From Eupeodes corollae (lineage: Eukaryota; Arthropoda; Insecta; Diptera; Syrphidae), in assembly GCF_945859685.1 (NCBI RefSeq), contig NC_079149.1, forward strand, positions 127,312,065-127,376,064: a DNA stretch of 64,000 bases, written 5' to 3'. Made by a program: the position numbers and the translations under genes. The notes beneath the pieces were generated by a model. It did no database searches. It was not told the origin of the DNA and was given only the letters and a program-made list of their open reading frames with translations. Numbering within the stretch: the stretch's first letter is position 1; every line of letters begins with the position of its first letter. Shown one piece after another: positions 46,061-58,359 of this stretch.

Positions 46061-48737
46061 ATACATATTTCTCACAAATTGTGTTTAAGCTCGCCTTATT
46101 ACATCTCAAGATTTTTCTTACTCCTTTCACTGTTTCTCGAGAGCTTCAAAAACACAAACGCATCCATTTTGCTACGAGTATACCCTTCAAAATCATAATC
46201 TGGATAAAGTTAATGAAATGAAGGCAGTAGGCACCAAAAAATGATAAAGAAAAAGTAAAAATCTCCCTCTTACAAAGAAATGCGGGTAATATTTGTACAC
46301 TTCTCCTTTGTTTATGATGAATATTATAAGGTGTTGAAAAGTCCTCACATTATACACACTTACTTACAGTTGACATCACAAAAGCTAACTTAAATTAAAA
46401 ACCTTTCATAAATTACCGTAAATATAACGAGCGAGCTTTAAAACAGAGTAAAAGGGTGTCGCAGGATATACATATTTAATTTCTACTTCTTCTTTTTCTC
46501 GTGCCAAGATTGAAAGTGACAGCCATGCATCCTTTCAGCGCTCAGGCAGTCTTCTTTAAGAGTCAGAAAAAGAAGTATGGGAGAATAAGCTCGTGTTGTT
46601 TGGGTTCTTTATCATATGTGTACACCGGGTACCTACACCCCCATAAAAAGCTTCTTTTGTACATTCGTTTTCATATATGTACAAGAATAAGGTACGCAAG
46701 GACTTTATTGAGGATTTAATTCGCAAACGACTTCCACCACCTTCCTACCTTCTCATCACCTAACCACTTCCATATCATGCGAAGCTAGCTAGGCCAAGAC
46801 TATATCACGGAGCAGGAGAGTCCTGCCGCATGTGTTGCTTCTCAAAAAAAAAAACTTAAAATGAAAACTGTGACAATTTACACAGGACCTCTCCACTCCT
46901 CGACTTGACGCTCGCCTGTAAACCATCTGGAAAGGATAATAAAACACTCTAGCGTCATTGTGAAGTGGAGTGCGTGTATGAAAAACACTTCACATATAGT
47001 TCACCATCATAACCACTGAATATGGCACGGGGGGGAACTGTTGTATATCCAGGATCAAAATCAGGATCAGGAACAGGAAGTGTGTAATGCCAGAGAGAGA
47101 CAGAGAGAGAACACAATAAATTATTAACAAGTGCGCCAGCAGTTGTTGTATGAGTTACTTTTATGCTTAATGATCCATCTGGCACTTAATCCAGGATAAT
47201 AATAATTTTTTTATTTCGTCCTTCTTCTTCTTCTTCTTCTCCTTTCATGGTTTTCCATCAATTGGACTCTCTGAGATGTCAGATGATTTTTCTTTGTTTT
47301 CTTCTTCTGTTTTTTATCCCTAAGCCCTTCATTTTCTATTTTATTTTCAGTTTTTCTTTGTTGATATATTTTTATTTCAAGTGGCGCAATCATCAGGATG
47401 GAGGAGAATAAATATAAGCGGTGTGGTGGTTGGAGTGGCGGTAACATTGACGGGAGTGTGATGAAAAGGATAATGGGTTGAATTGAATTGAACGCACGTG
47501 CCTTCGAAGGATATGATGACGACCGAACAAACGATGACGTAAATTATGTGCTCCTTGTCTGTAATGAAACAACAATTCGAGGTTTTTCTTCTTATTTCCT
47601 ATTTTTCTTTTTATTTCTACTTTTCCTTATTCGACTTTTACTTATGTTTTTCTTTATTTTACGATAATGGAGCTATGTAATAAACTGGAGTTTTATTGGT
47701 CAAAGAGAGAGAGGCGTTTTGAGGGCATAAGAAAATTCTTGTTGGTTATTTCGGTTTGGTTCATTTGTTCGTTCGTCCTTTCTTCACTTGCTCCTTCTTT
47801 TCAAAAATGGGAATACGCATAATTTTGAACTTGATATTAACAATTTGTGGTACAGTTGGAGTATAATCTTGAATTCAATTACTGTTTTAAAGGATTTCAA
47901 AAATTATACCATTGCCATTGTACGTATAAGGAGTTAGAGGAAATGATAATAAAATTCTATTGTTACACAATGAAAACTAAGATTGTATTTAATTTTAAAT
48001 TATTTGAAGAACATATTTACCATCAGAATTGAGGTTTTCATAAATCTTAGAGTTGTTAAAATGCAATTAAATGAGAGAAAATTGATGTTATTGAAATTAA
48101 TATGTCTGACTAAATTAATATTTAAGAATATACAATTTAAATTTTTGGATGCCATTGGATTCTAATTTGTTTAAGTTATATTCAAAAATGACAACATTGC
48201 GGAGAAAGAGAGGATACTTGGTAAAAGTTTCAAAAAAGCAAACAAAAAATTATTCTTTAGCTTCAATTATTTCACAAACAATTTTGTTAAATCTTTTTTT
48301 TTTTGTATGCTCGTTGCACTTTTACTCTAAAACGGTTGAGCGTATGAATTATATTTGAAACAAAAATGTCCAAGGCATGGCAAAAACTCAAGTCGAAAAT
48401 TAAATTTTCTTTTAAATATATAAAAGTATATGATTTTTGAGATACTGGATAGGGAACTATGTAAGTATGAGCTACATGTTGTGGTCATTATGTTGAATGT
48501 TAATTTTTTTTAAATAAAAAAGTGTAAATTGGACTTAAAATTGAGGACTTAATAATTAAATTTCTTAAAATCCATTAATCCATTATTGAGAGCTTTAAGA
48601 TGTAAGTTTTTTTTTCATCATTGTTAATTAAAATTTCGAGTAAAAATAAAACCAAATTACTAAATGTTTTAAGAAAATTTAAAAAATAGTATACATACGC
48701 CTAAGTGTACACTTACTGTTTTGCTTTAATACAAAGG
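46061..48737. other. Unique DNA, no gene recognised
   Basis: No supported gene. GA-rich run at about 47094-47111 and TTC/CTT runs at about 47218-47240. AAGGAT words are frequent in 46500-47600; 47800-48730 is low-complexity AT-rich. Confidence 0.4.
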
Positions 48738-49110
48738 GTTTTTCAATAACGGCGGGTAGATGTTGAAATGGAATAAAACAAGCTGTGTGTGAGGTATTAA
48801 CAAAATAATTTCTTTATTTGAAAAGCGCATGTATGCCATAAAGTGTGGTTTCTCACGGTGGCACGGATCCGAGTGGTACAATTTTCAATGACTCTTCAGC
48901 ATACATCCGGCTGAATTTGAGCGATGGCTTCTGTTATATTCACCTGTGACTCCAAGAAACCCCATAGCTAAAAGTCTATCGGGGTGAAATCGCATGGTAG
49001 GGATAACCCTACCCTCAAGTCGTTCAATGTCAGTCGTGGCGTTTACACAAGGTGTAATGGTCATCTTCTTATGAGCCCAACCATTACTTCGGGCGAAACG
49101 CATATATAAT
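48738..49110 (-). pseudogene. Tc1/mariner-type transposase, C-terminal remnant
   Basis: Minus strand in shifting frames gives CDFTPIDF, then a stop, LWGFLESQVNITEAIAQIQP and RVIENCTTRIRATVRN. These match the end of fly Tc1/mariner-superfamily transposases, where the aspartate in CD-TP-DF is the third catalytic residue. The 5' two thirds are missing. The last bases, TTTTTCAATAACGGCGGGTA at 48740, may be the 3' inverted terminal repeat, but no partner was found. Confidence 0.78.
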
Positions 49111-49654
49111 AACTTTTATGCTGGTTTATATATATTATTATTATGTAGGTATGTTTTGGTATACATTAAATCAAAATCAAAGAATGATTTTTCAAATTAA
49201 AGAACAACTGAATTCGAAATATTTGCATGTTCTTCGAATTTTGTTTTTAATGTTTTGTTTTAATAAATTAGAGAGAAAAATATTGACCATTTAGAAAAAG
49301 CAAACATTCAACAATAGAAAATCATAATTGTTTAGACCAAGGTTTTAATTTCTTTTTGTTTAAGAAAGAGAATAACAATAATTAATTTAAAAAAAGTGGC
49401 AAATATTTTCTTTTTTTAACATATTAAATTATTATTACATATTTTGTCTAATTAAACTTTATTTTACAATATACGATGCGATGCTTTGCGATGAAGTACT
49501 TGTTTGGTTTTATTCTTCCTAAGTCCTCCGACAAGTTTTTGTTTCGGAAAGTGTTTTTTTTTTAAATAGATAATTAAAATGTAAGTAATACAAAAATTAA
49601 CTTTATTTTCGTTATCTTGTGTTATTAATAATGGACTGTTTGTTTTTAGACAAA

Positions 49655-50343
49655 ACAAAAAAACAAGCAATCAGCAATATGATTGAATGGTAAATCTGCT
49701 GAGCAAATACCCAGACATAGCTCAAAACTATACAAAAAGGTCTCCAGAAATTGTGGCTGTGTTTTAGGAAGATCTGGCCAATCAGCTAAATTCATTGGGA
49801 CCAAGGCAAATAAATGTTGGTGGATGGAAAAAAGTATGTTCGTAATTTTGTGCACCATGCAGGCAAAAGTGTTTGATTCATTTAGATGACGCTGTGATAG
49901 CCTTAACAAATATTGGCAGCTCTGTAAGTGGTATTGGAGCTGCATCATTTTAAGCAGGAAGTACATCATACCAAATACCACCTTCGGAATAGTCCACATC
50001 CAATACGGCTGTCGCTGATGAGAACAAAAAAGAGGACAATTGACCATCACCTGTGCAGCACCAAAACTCATCGGAAAATAGGACCAAACGCAAAAGGCCT
50101 ATGACGTCGATTTAGCTTTGAACAAAACAGATTAAAAATCAAGAAAATTTGTATAAGGACACAACCAAAACCTTTAAAAGGGTTTCTCGATCACTCGAAG
50201 TTGTTTGCAAAATTGAAAGAGAAAAATTAAAAGAGACACAAACTCAAAACACTGAGATGAGGAGAATAGCTTTGCAGAAGCTCCAATTGAAAAAAAGAAA
50301 ATTGGAGTTCGAAATTGCAAAAGCCAACATTTTGATGGAATGA
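49655..50343 (+). pseudogene. PIF/Harbinger Myb/SANT-like protein gene
   Basis: Reads NKKTSNQQYD, a stop, MVNLLSKYPDIAQNY, EDLANQLNSLGPRQINVGGW then KKV, the trihelix (Myb/SANT-like) domain of the second protein of Harbinger elements. DDAVIALTNIGSSVSGIGAA follows, and the last part to 50343 (EREKLKETQTQNTEMRRIAL, KLQLKKRKLEFEI) is a charged probable coiled coil, a usual tail of these proteins. The partner protein carries the transposase to DNA and the nucleus. At least four stops or frameshifts. It converges with the transposase gene. Confidence 0.82.
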
Positions 50344-50563
50344 TTTGTTTTGCTTATTTAAATTTTTGTTTTCATTTTTATTTTTATTTTGTAATTGTTT
50401 TTATTTCTAAGAAACCTTAACAACGCCATGGAGCCAAGTGATTTGTTTAGTTTTAAGAACAATAGTTTTAATACAAACGCCAAGAAGGCCAGTTTTTTTT
50501 TTTTTTTAAATTAGTTTTAAGAACCAAAGACAAACACCATGAAGACTTGTCATATTTTTGTTT

Positions 50564-51628
50564 TCAAATATATAATTTGTTTTTTTTTTTTAATAAATGT
50601 TAATGCATTAAAGGTGAGTTGAACTTTTTCATTTCGAATTGTAGCTGTTTGGCTTCGAAGCAAATTAGTCTTAATTTCATGAATTTTTTCTCTAGCATTG
50701 TTTAAATCTTCAGGCTCGAAAATTTCTTAACTTGAATCAGAATGTAAACATATGTTGTGTAAAGCGCGACAAACGTTACTATTTGTGCAGATTTCAAAGG
50801 TGCATAGTGCAACTGTCTTGCACCTAACAAATAACGAAATCTGCTTTTCAATAATACTATATTGAACGTTCAAATATGTTACGAACTCTTCTAAGTATTA
50901 AAACGGCTCTCTGCGTTTTGAGGTGTAGGAGTCCTGAATAGTGTCATAAGCCAGGGCTCCAACGGATATCCTGTATCACCTACAAAAAGCAACAAATTCA
51001 GATGGTCTGGTTTGCTTTCTGGTTGTTTGCATTAACGGCCCCATTTTGTAGTCGCAAATCTAAAATAAAAATATTTTTAAAGTAGTACTTTATAGGCAAA
51101 ACTAATATCTACAATCATAACGTTAGGACTAAAAAAAATGTCATTTGCGATTGAAAAATAAATGTTTCTTTTCTACTGGTGCAATGATTTGAACGTGAGT
51201 ATCATCCACACAGACAATCACTCCAGGAAAACCAATTTTGTCGAAGAAATGTGTTTTGGACAGTTAACATTCTTCATTAGACATTTGTTAAGATATCCAG
51301 TAGCTGCATAAGGTCTCTTTCATTATATTTAAAGTTTCCTTTAAAATACTGGAAAAATTCGACTGGCCAACTGAAAATCTTTTCCAACACCATGTTGGTA
51401 GTTTCCCTCGTCAAAAAATCTGAGGCAAGCTGCTAATTTATGTTCCGATGATTTGCTTTGTATTTGTGTTGAATCTGCTCCAAAACAAAAGCAAACGCAT
51501 TTTATTCAGGCGAAAGTTTTTCTTGAATCTGGAAGAGAATCGTAGAATTATTAGAAGATACGAATTAGATTAAAAGATAAGTTTACTTACGCCGCGTAAG
51601 AAAGTTCATGTACATATATTGCTTTCAT
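50564..51628 (-). pseudogene. PIF/Harbinger transposase gene with two introns
   Basis: HARBI1-like DDE transposase. A short exon 1 (51628-51591) encodes MKAIYVHELSYA. Intron 1 (51529-51590, 62 bp) has GTAAGT and TTCTCTTCCAG; the join gives AFKKNFRLNK in frame. Exon 2 has KLAACLRFFDEGNYQHGVGK, FFDKIGFPGVIVCVDDTHVQ with a catalytic-type D, and NRK. Intron 2 (51060-51112, 53 bp) has GTAGAT and TTTTATTTTAG and joins NVMI to ICDYKM. Exon 3 gives GDTGYPLEPWLMTLFRTPTP (second D region), then LLKSRFRYLLGARQLHYAPL and a C-terminus to about 50564. Several stops and small indels inactivate it. Confidence 0.85.
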
Positions 51629-51639
51629 TCCACAATGCT

Positions 51640-52315
51640 CTCCTATTTTTTTTTATTTTGCGCCCAAATAAACCAACACTATCCATATCTTATTATTATT
51701 GCTTGTATAAGGTCAAATAAATAAATAAAACTTATATGCTTCAACAGTTTTTTTTTTTCAATTTATTTTTTTTTCTTTGACACTTCAAATAGAAACAAAA
51801 ACATATGTATGCTTGAAATAGGGAGGGAAGATTTTATTTGATAGTTTTAATTTACAAATCGTTGCTTCTAATTACATGTCTTCAAAATGCTAGCGCATTA
51901 TAATTGAAACAATTACTTTTTATAAGCAATAAATTACTTTCTGCCACCAATTTTTCATGGTTTAAAACTCTTATTGTATTTATTTTATAAAATATATTTA
52001 TTATTTTCAATGTATCGGTTAATTTGCACATCTATGCCATCCATTGCGTCGTTTCATGTCTGTAAAATTTCTTCCGAAGACAGCTACCTCAAACCGGATT
52101 TCAATCTCCGAAAAAGGATGCGGAGAAAGTTCCGCCGCGACGGTAACCTCGATAGGGCTGCATATATGGCATTTTTTAGACTCTTTCGTTTCTTTTATTA
52201 TGCGACTGATTGAACAAATATTTAAAGTTTCACGAACTTTACATTATCTCAAAATGTTTATCAATGGAATTTTAACATATCCTGAATATATTTTTGACAT
52301 TAATTCTGAACTATA
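51640..52315. other. Unique DNA with a GC-richer patch
   Basis: 52030-52210 is less AT-rich and open on both strands (for example RKRMRRKFRRDGNLDRAAYM on plus), but I recognise no domain. It could be a flank of the Harbinger or Tc1 element. Confidence 0.35.
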
Positions 52316-53390
52316 AAGTGCCGTTCGAAAATAATTGGTCCAACTTTTTTTTCGATTTTTTTAAAATTTTGACAAATGTTTTGAAATAACAACATATTTT
52401 TTAATGAGGTTTTGTTTATGTGTTTTAAATCGTTTTATGATATAATAATAATTTTGATATTGTTCAAAATGGTCACGGGAGCAAAGAGTGATTATACAGA
52501 AAAATGAGTTTTTTAGGTACCTGCCTAATTTTTAAGGATTTAAGAAAAATACTTTATTGGTGCAGGTTTTTGTTTCTTTCTTGTATTGCTTCTCAGAAAC
52601 ACGTTGTATCTTATTAGTACCTAGTTGGACCTCCTCTTGCTTTCCATACTTACATTTTTGGCTGTATGACAACTAGCATTTTCGTGTTGAAAAATGAAAA
52701 TGCAAGTATTCTAGCTCTAGCACCATGGGCTGAAATACCTCTTTCAGGACTCGAAGGTGAACTGTTACATTCACTTTGGATTCTAGAAAGCTCATTCACA
52801 TCTCCAGAGAAGTATTCCCACACCATCACACCTTCAATTTTCGGGGGTATCCGAAAAATTCAATAAGATCTTAGAACTTCTTTCGGTTCTCTTCGCGTAA
52901 GGATCCACCCGTCTCCAACATAAAGCTTGAATTTTTATTCGTCCTAAAAGATGACATTGTTTCACATGCTTTGAGCCCAATTTAGTTGCTCTTGAGCCCA
53001 GAGAAATCATTGTTCTTCGACTCTTTTTGGAAAATCCTGCTTCAATACCGGCTTGAGTGATCTAAGTCCAGCTTTTAAGAGCCTTTTTCTTACTGAGATT
53101 GACAAAATTATTATGCCTGTAGCTCGACACAGATCGTTGTTTTAAGGTCCACTGAAGTTCCGACGATCTTCTACTGGGGTCGTCTTATTTTGCCTTCTCT
53201 GAGCCTTTTTTCCTGCTAGTAGTCCCGGTCTAGCATTTTTCTTTTCAACTTCCATGCAGCAGTTTGTTGACCAATATTCAGTATCTTAAAAATGTCACGT
53301 GATTTAAAGTTGAGATAAGACTGATTTTTCAATTTTTTTTCCACAATTTCGGTTGATAGTGGACATGTTGCTACCTAGTGCAAAAACAAC
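52316..53390 (-). pseudogene. Tc1-like transposase remnant with one terminal repeat
   Basis: Minus strand from 53390: a helix-turn-helix start (MSTINRNCGKKIEKSVLSQL), then LLKAGLRSLKPVLKQDFPKR, a WAQEQLNWAQ-like box, NNVIF-DE-KFKLYVGDG with a catalytic D, WILTRREPKEVLRSY, IPPKIEGVMVWEYFSGD, and the typical C-terminal KARGGPTRY. The stretch with the last catalytic residue is deleted. Stops are frequent. The start of 52316-52360 (AGTGCCGTTCGAAAATAATT) resembles a Tc1 terminal repeat; its partner was not found near 53400-53600. Confidence 0.8.
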
Positions 53391-56300
53391 ACGTAGCATT
53401 CCTAAATTAAAAGAACAGATCTCGAAAACTGTGATAAAATGTTTGATCAACATTTTGTTATGTTGTATGCCATCAACACAACAAATGCTATATTTTGAAA
53501 AGTTGTATGCATTTTTGTATCCTTTAATATTTTTAACGAATAGAAATATTGTAAAATAAAATTAGTGATAAATTTCATTTTATTTTTCTTTGTTACTGCT
53601 GATTAGTTATTACTCGTTTTTATTCTTAAGTTTTTTTTTAAATTCTACAATTACCAATAACTAAGATATTGAGTTTAAGGAAAAGCTTTATAGATGCTTC
53701 TGAGCCAGAAATCCTAAACGAATTGAAGACATTGTTTGTTTATATAATTTTCACACTAACTTTAAATTTTAAAAAATCATAAAACTGCAAAGCATTCCAC
53801 ATTCTTGATGTACGGTTGAAAAAAAAATCTCTACGCTTGATTCTATCGACAAAAAATGTCGAATCTATAGTGTGCAATTTTATGTTAAAAAGGTTAGTTG
53901 TTATTAAGCTGAAGATGTTAAGATAAATATGAATTGAAGATTTTTCAAAAAGGTTCGGTAATTAACTTCTCCTGTTTGAAGATTTAACAGAAACCTAATT
54001 TTTGAATATTAACTTCGTCGTTTGTATTTAAATTTTGAGTTTCATCTTATCCTTTTCCTTTAACGAAAACTCAACTTTTGATTAAGCTCTGGTTCAACAA
54101 GTTCTTTCACCTAAAATAAAAGTCAAAAATTAATTCCAAATAAAAATAACTGTTGCATCTTATATTTAAAATCATAAATCCAAACAAACATTTCCTTTAC
54201 CTACCTATTTTTAATTAAAATTAAACAACTCCTAACCTCTTATATCCTCTTATAAAATTTAAATTGGTGAATTTGTTAAAAAATAAAGAAGAAAACATAA
54301 AAACACTTGTTATCATCAAGAAGAAGCAACAAGAGTTCATATATCTTGTACTCAAAAAATTATTCAACAATGCATTTATATACATATATATTTTCAAAAA
54401 CCCCAAGAACACAAAATTAAGAAATGAATTCTAATTGAATGCAAGAACCCAGATTAAATATCCTTGACTCTACAAAAATAATTAATATTAATCGTTGTGT
54501 CCCTGGTTCCTATGGTATCGTATCTATCGTCTTCTCTATCTATCTATATTTTTCCAACATAATAATGAAAGAAACAAATAAAAAGAAAAACAGAAAATAG
54601 AAAATAACAAAAACTATATAAGAATCCCGTCACGAATAAAAATGTTATTAACACTATATGCCAACAGGCGGGTTCCGAATTTATTCCAATACACCGCACA
54701 AAACCAACAAGCCACAGCCACAGCCACAGCCAGCGCCACCAGCAACCATAGAGTCTAATATCACTTGTATCCTCCTCTGGCAAGGCAAGGCAAGTCAAGG
54801 CATAAGCAAAGCAAAGACAAAAGCCTCTTTCTCGTCCTCGACATCCTCGACGTCCTTTTGCGTCTTCTTGTCCCATATCTCTATACCTATAGAATCCTTA
54901 GACTAAATGAAGCAATGTGTGTGCATGTCAGCTTATTAGAAGAGGAAAAGATTCGCCTATGCTTTTCGCCTGCCTGCCTCGTCTTCCGATTTCCTCCTCC
55001 TTTTAACGATATACGTAGTATATTCTCCATATAAACGTCGTCGTGGTTGCCGATGTAGGATGTGCGGTGTATAGTATCCTCGCTACGAAAGGGAAAACAA
55101 TTTTTATGGTATTAATAATGCAGCAAGTCACGTCCTTAGCATCGCGCCACCTCCAACCAACCAAAAACAAAAAAGAACCTTTATATTATGAGAAAGGACT
55201 ATAAGGATATGGAACAACACACCAAACTCACCTCATACTCAAACTCATGTCCTTGGTGCTTATAAAATAAAACTGCTTCATAAAATCCTTTCTGCATGGT
55301 TGGCTTGTTAGTTTGATATCCTAGATGATAGACCACCATTGCGGTATAATATCCTTACACAATGTCTTTCATTATTATGACACACATATGCTGCTGCTTC
55401 TGCTGCTGCATGCATGTCCTTTCCTCGCTCACTCGCTGTGTACACATAACACTGAATCGTGGATGGAATAAGAAATTTTCCACCACCTCTTTATAAGAGA
55501 GAAGGAGCTGGAGGATCCCACCACCACCGAACCGCCTAACCAACCATACACCAACTCAACAAGGATATAAGTTTACCATTAATTTTACAAAGTATCACCC
55601 AAAACGTGTGAATTTGCCAAAGGTTTCGCTTTTGCTGTATTTTTCTCACCAAAATATTTCACTGCAAAGTGAGAGGTTTAAAGGACAAAGGAGTAACGGA
55701 GAGAGGTGCAGTGTTGAACAACAATATATGAACACCCCCTAAACTAAGTCCTAAGTCCTTTGCGATGCCGATGCCGATGTCGACCCAACCAGACAGTAAT
55801 GTTAATTGTACGCAATTTAATTAGTTCCAAAGGTTCGTGTCTCGTGCATTCGCCGCCGCCGCCGCACTGCCATCCTTCAAGGATGGCTTTCATATCCTTT
55901 GCCGAAAAATTGATTTACAATATTTTAATCCCTCGAAAGAAGAACGAATTGCAGTCTCTTTCTTAAAGGTACCTTAGCACTATCTATCGCACATATACCC
56001 ACCATCCAACCGAACTATACAGGATTATAAAGGACATAAGGCTAAATGGTTGGTTCTCTGGTTTGAATCGGCTTAAGAAGAAAGAGCTGGAGGTTGAGAG
56101 AGAAAGGAGGACGAACCTGGCCGGATGCGACCAGACTCATATATTACGTCCAACGAAATGGAAAAGCTCGAGCTGACATTTATGTATTCAATTAATTTAG
56201 TTGCAAATATCTTCTCTTTCTCTCACTGGGTTCTGGGTTCTGAGTCCTGGTTCTGGTTCTGGGTTCAGCTCCTGGGTGATTCTAGTGTGTGTTTTTAATA

Positions 56301-57690
56301 GTTGTTGTTGTTATTGTGCACCCGGAAAAAACAGTGAAGGCGCGCGGTATAGTGACACCAACAATGCCCCTCTATATGTACAGATCCACAGGATCCTACT
56401 ACATATACAGAGCTGTGAGTCCTTTGGTTTATGCGGCCTGATGTACAAATGCAGAAAAACATAATTTTAACATATTGTCACTCGGAACGGTGCAGAGCGG
56501 CGCGGCGGTCGGTGGTGGTGGAGAGAGAAGCCAGTTGGTCGACCTTCTGCTTCTGTTGTGTCCTTTAATATAATAACTGCGCTATTTGGATAGGTTTTCG
56601 GCTAAAAATCCCATCATAGTGTCCTTCATTTCGAAGTTAAATGCTAACGCGCTGGTGTTGTGCTTCCGGGTTATGTCCCTTTGATATTCAAAAATTTTAT
56701 ACTGTTACTTCTTTAGTTATTTTGTTTTTGTATTTTTGTGGCCATTTTTATTTTTAAATTTATACAACATTTGAAGTTATACCTGGGTCCTTGGGTTTTC
56801 TAGTTCCTGGTTCCTAGTTCCCAGTTCCTGAGTCCTGGTTTCTGAATTGTGTATAGTTTGGTAGCACTGAACTACCACCATCACTGCCACCGTTATTGCA
56901 TTCATGAGTGTAATTTGTGTGGCACTTGTTTGTTGCGATTGTTCGCCTTGCCGGACATGGTTTTGGAATTACCATATGCGGATGTTCCGGTAGTCGCAGT
57001 GAGTAAACACACGAATTTTCAAATCCTCGATGTTTACGGTAACTATACTACTCTTTTCTATACTGTTTGTTTTAGTCCTTTTTTATTTTTAAATTTCATT
57101 CCAGGACTTTCTTTTCAAGGAAGAATAATTTTATTTTTCAGGATATGAATGAAATGAAAATATTTAGATATCTCGTTTTTGTAGAGTGAATAATTTCTTC
57201 TTTTTTCTGTTGTTTTGTTTTATTTTAATTTTTCTCATTTTCACGGGAATATAAATATGAAGTGAAATGTAATTAGTGCAAATGGCATTCGAATGAAATT
57301 CATAAAATTATATACTCTCTTCTTTTTCGGGTTTGTTTTGTTTGTTGGGGAAATTAAATTAATATTCATGACGTATGTAGGTGAATAAAGATACTTTCTC
57401 ACGTAATATTAGTTGCAGTTGGCAGAGCATAGGATTTATTATAAAATATTTTAAAATATATTCTAAAACATAATATAATTATTGTATATTGCAACAGGTA
57501 AAATACTATTTAAATATTTATTATTTAATTCAATTTGAATTATGAATTAAATTAAACTATGTAATGTGATGAAAAACAACAGACAAAGAGACAAATTAAA
57601 CTAAAATAAATTTAAATAAAAAAGTTTACCAAAGGTATATTTAAAAAAATTACCAGCATTCACCGAAAGATATTTTATTTTTAGAAAATA
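53391..57690. other. Unique DNA, no gene recognised
   Basis: 53400-54450 is AT-rich and featureless. 54450-57150 is the most GC-balanced block of the window, with CAGCCA units (54711-54732), a GCC run (55851-55865) and GGTTCCTGGTTC-like cryptic repeats (56220-56300, 56780-56845). AAGGAC/GTCCTT words are dense. Open frames there overlap on both strands and show no domains. Confidence 0.45.
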
Positions 57691-58359
57691 GAACTTTAAG
57701 CTGGCAACACTTTTTTATATGACAATTAGTTTGACAGTTCTTGCTTATTTTTAAAATTACCTGTTTTTGTCTCCTCGAAAATTTACAATTTTGATTTTCA
57801 ACCTCGTCAAATTATCAAATAATTATTAAAAACATTAACAAAAGAGAATTTTGATCAGAAATTTAAATTTTGAAAAACAGATATAGTCAACTACAGTTAC
57901 CCCCCAAAATCGGCGTACACTGTTATGAAAATGAAATTAATAAAAAAATGACACGGTTTAGAAAAACCACTTTTCATTTCTTGTGTTTGTTATTTTAAAA
58001 TTATTTTATATGGGTCTGATGGAAGGCAAATTGCTTGGAGAAAGTCCAGTATGCAATTCAAGAAAGAGAATTTTCCTGTCATTGTTTAATATGGCGGTGG
58101 TAATGTCATGTTATGTTATTGGTCTATGTAAGTGGGATGGGCACCTTTGAATTTGTATATTTATATATTTATAATTCGTTAAATACTAACGTTAACAATT
58201 CTTATTAATATAATATATACTTAAAGTTTAAAAACTGAAACTAGACTGTTGAAAAAAAATAATTTGCAATTTATATTTTTTATATTATCATTTGGTGAAT
58301 AAATACAATAGTGAAATTTATTATGGATTTCAATTAATTGGTTTAAGGGGCTATTCACA
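57691..58359. other. AT-rich DNA with a possible promoter-type motif
   Basis: CTGGCAACACTT at 57701-57712, followed by TTTGACAGTT at 57730-57739, resembles the Motif 1-type promoter element of flies (YGGTCACACTR). No gene start is evident, so it is not called a promoter. Confidence 0.25.

Larger units (their letters stand above)
49655..51628. mobile_element. PIF/Harbinger element, coding core
   Basis: Two convergent genes, Myb/SANT-like and transposase, about 220 bp apart define an autonomous-type Harbinger element that has decayed. I could not find inverted repeats or a 3-bp TWA duplication, so the true ends lie somewhere outside these limits. Confidence 0.8.

Noticed and set aside
49646..50071. 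141-residue open frame on the minus strand
   Set aside because: It is the antisense shadow of the Harbinger Myb/SANT-like gene.
52044..52316. Arginine-rich frames on the plus strand
   Set aside because: Open on both strands with no identifiable domain; may simply be transposon flank.
54544..54876. 110-residue frame with tryptophan/leucine repeats
   Set aside because: The repeats come from the CAGCCA microsatellite read backwards.
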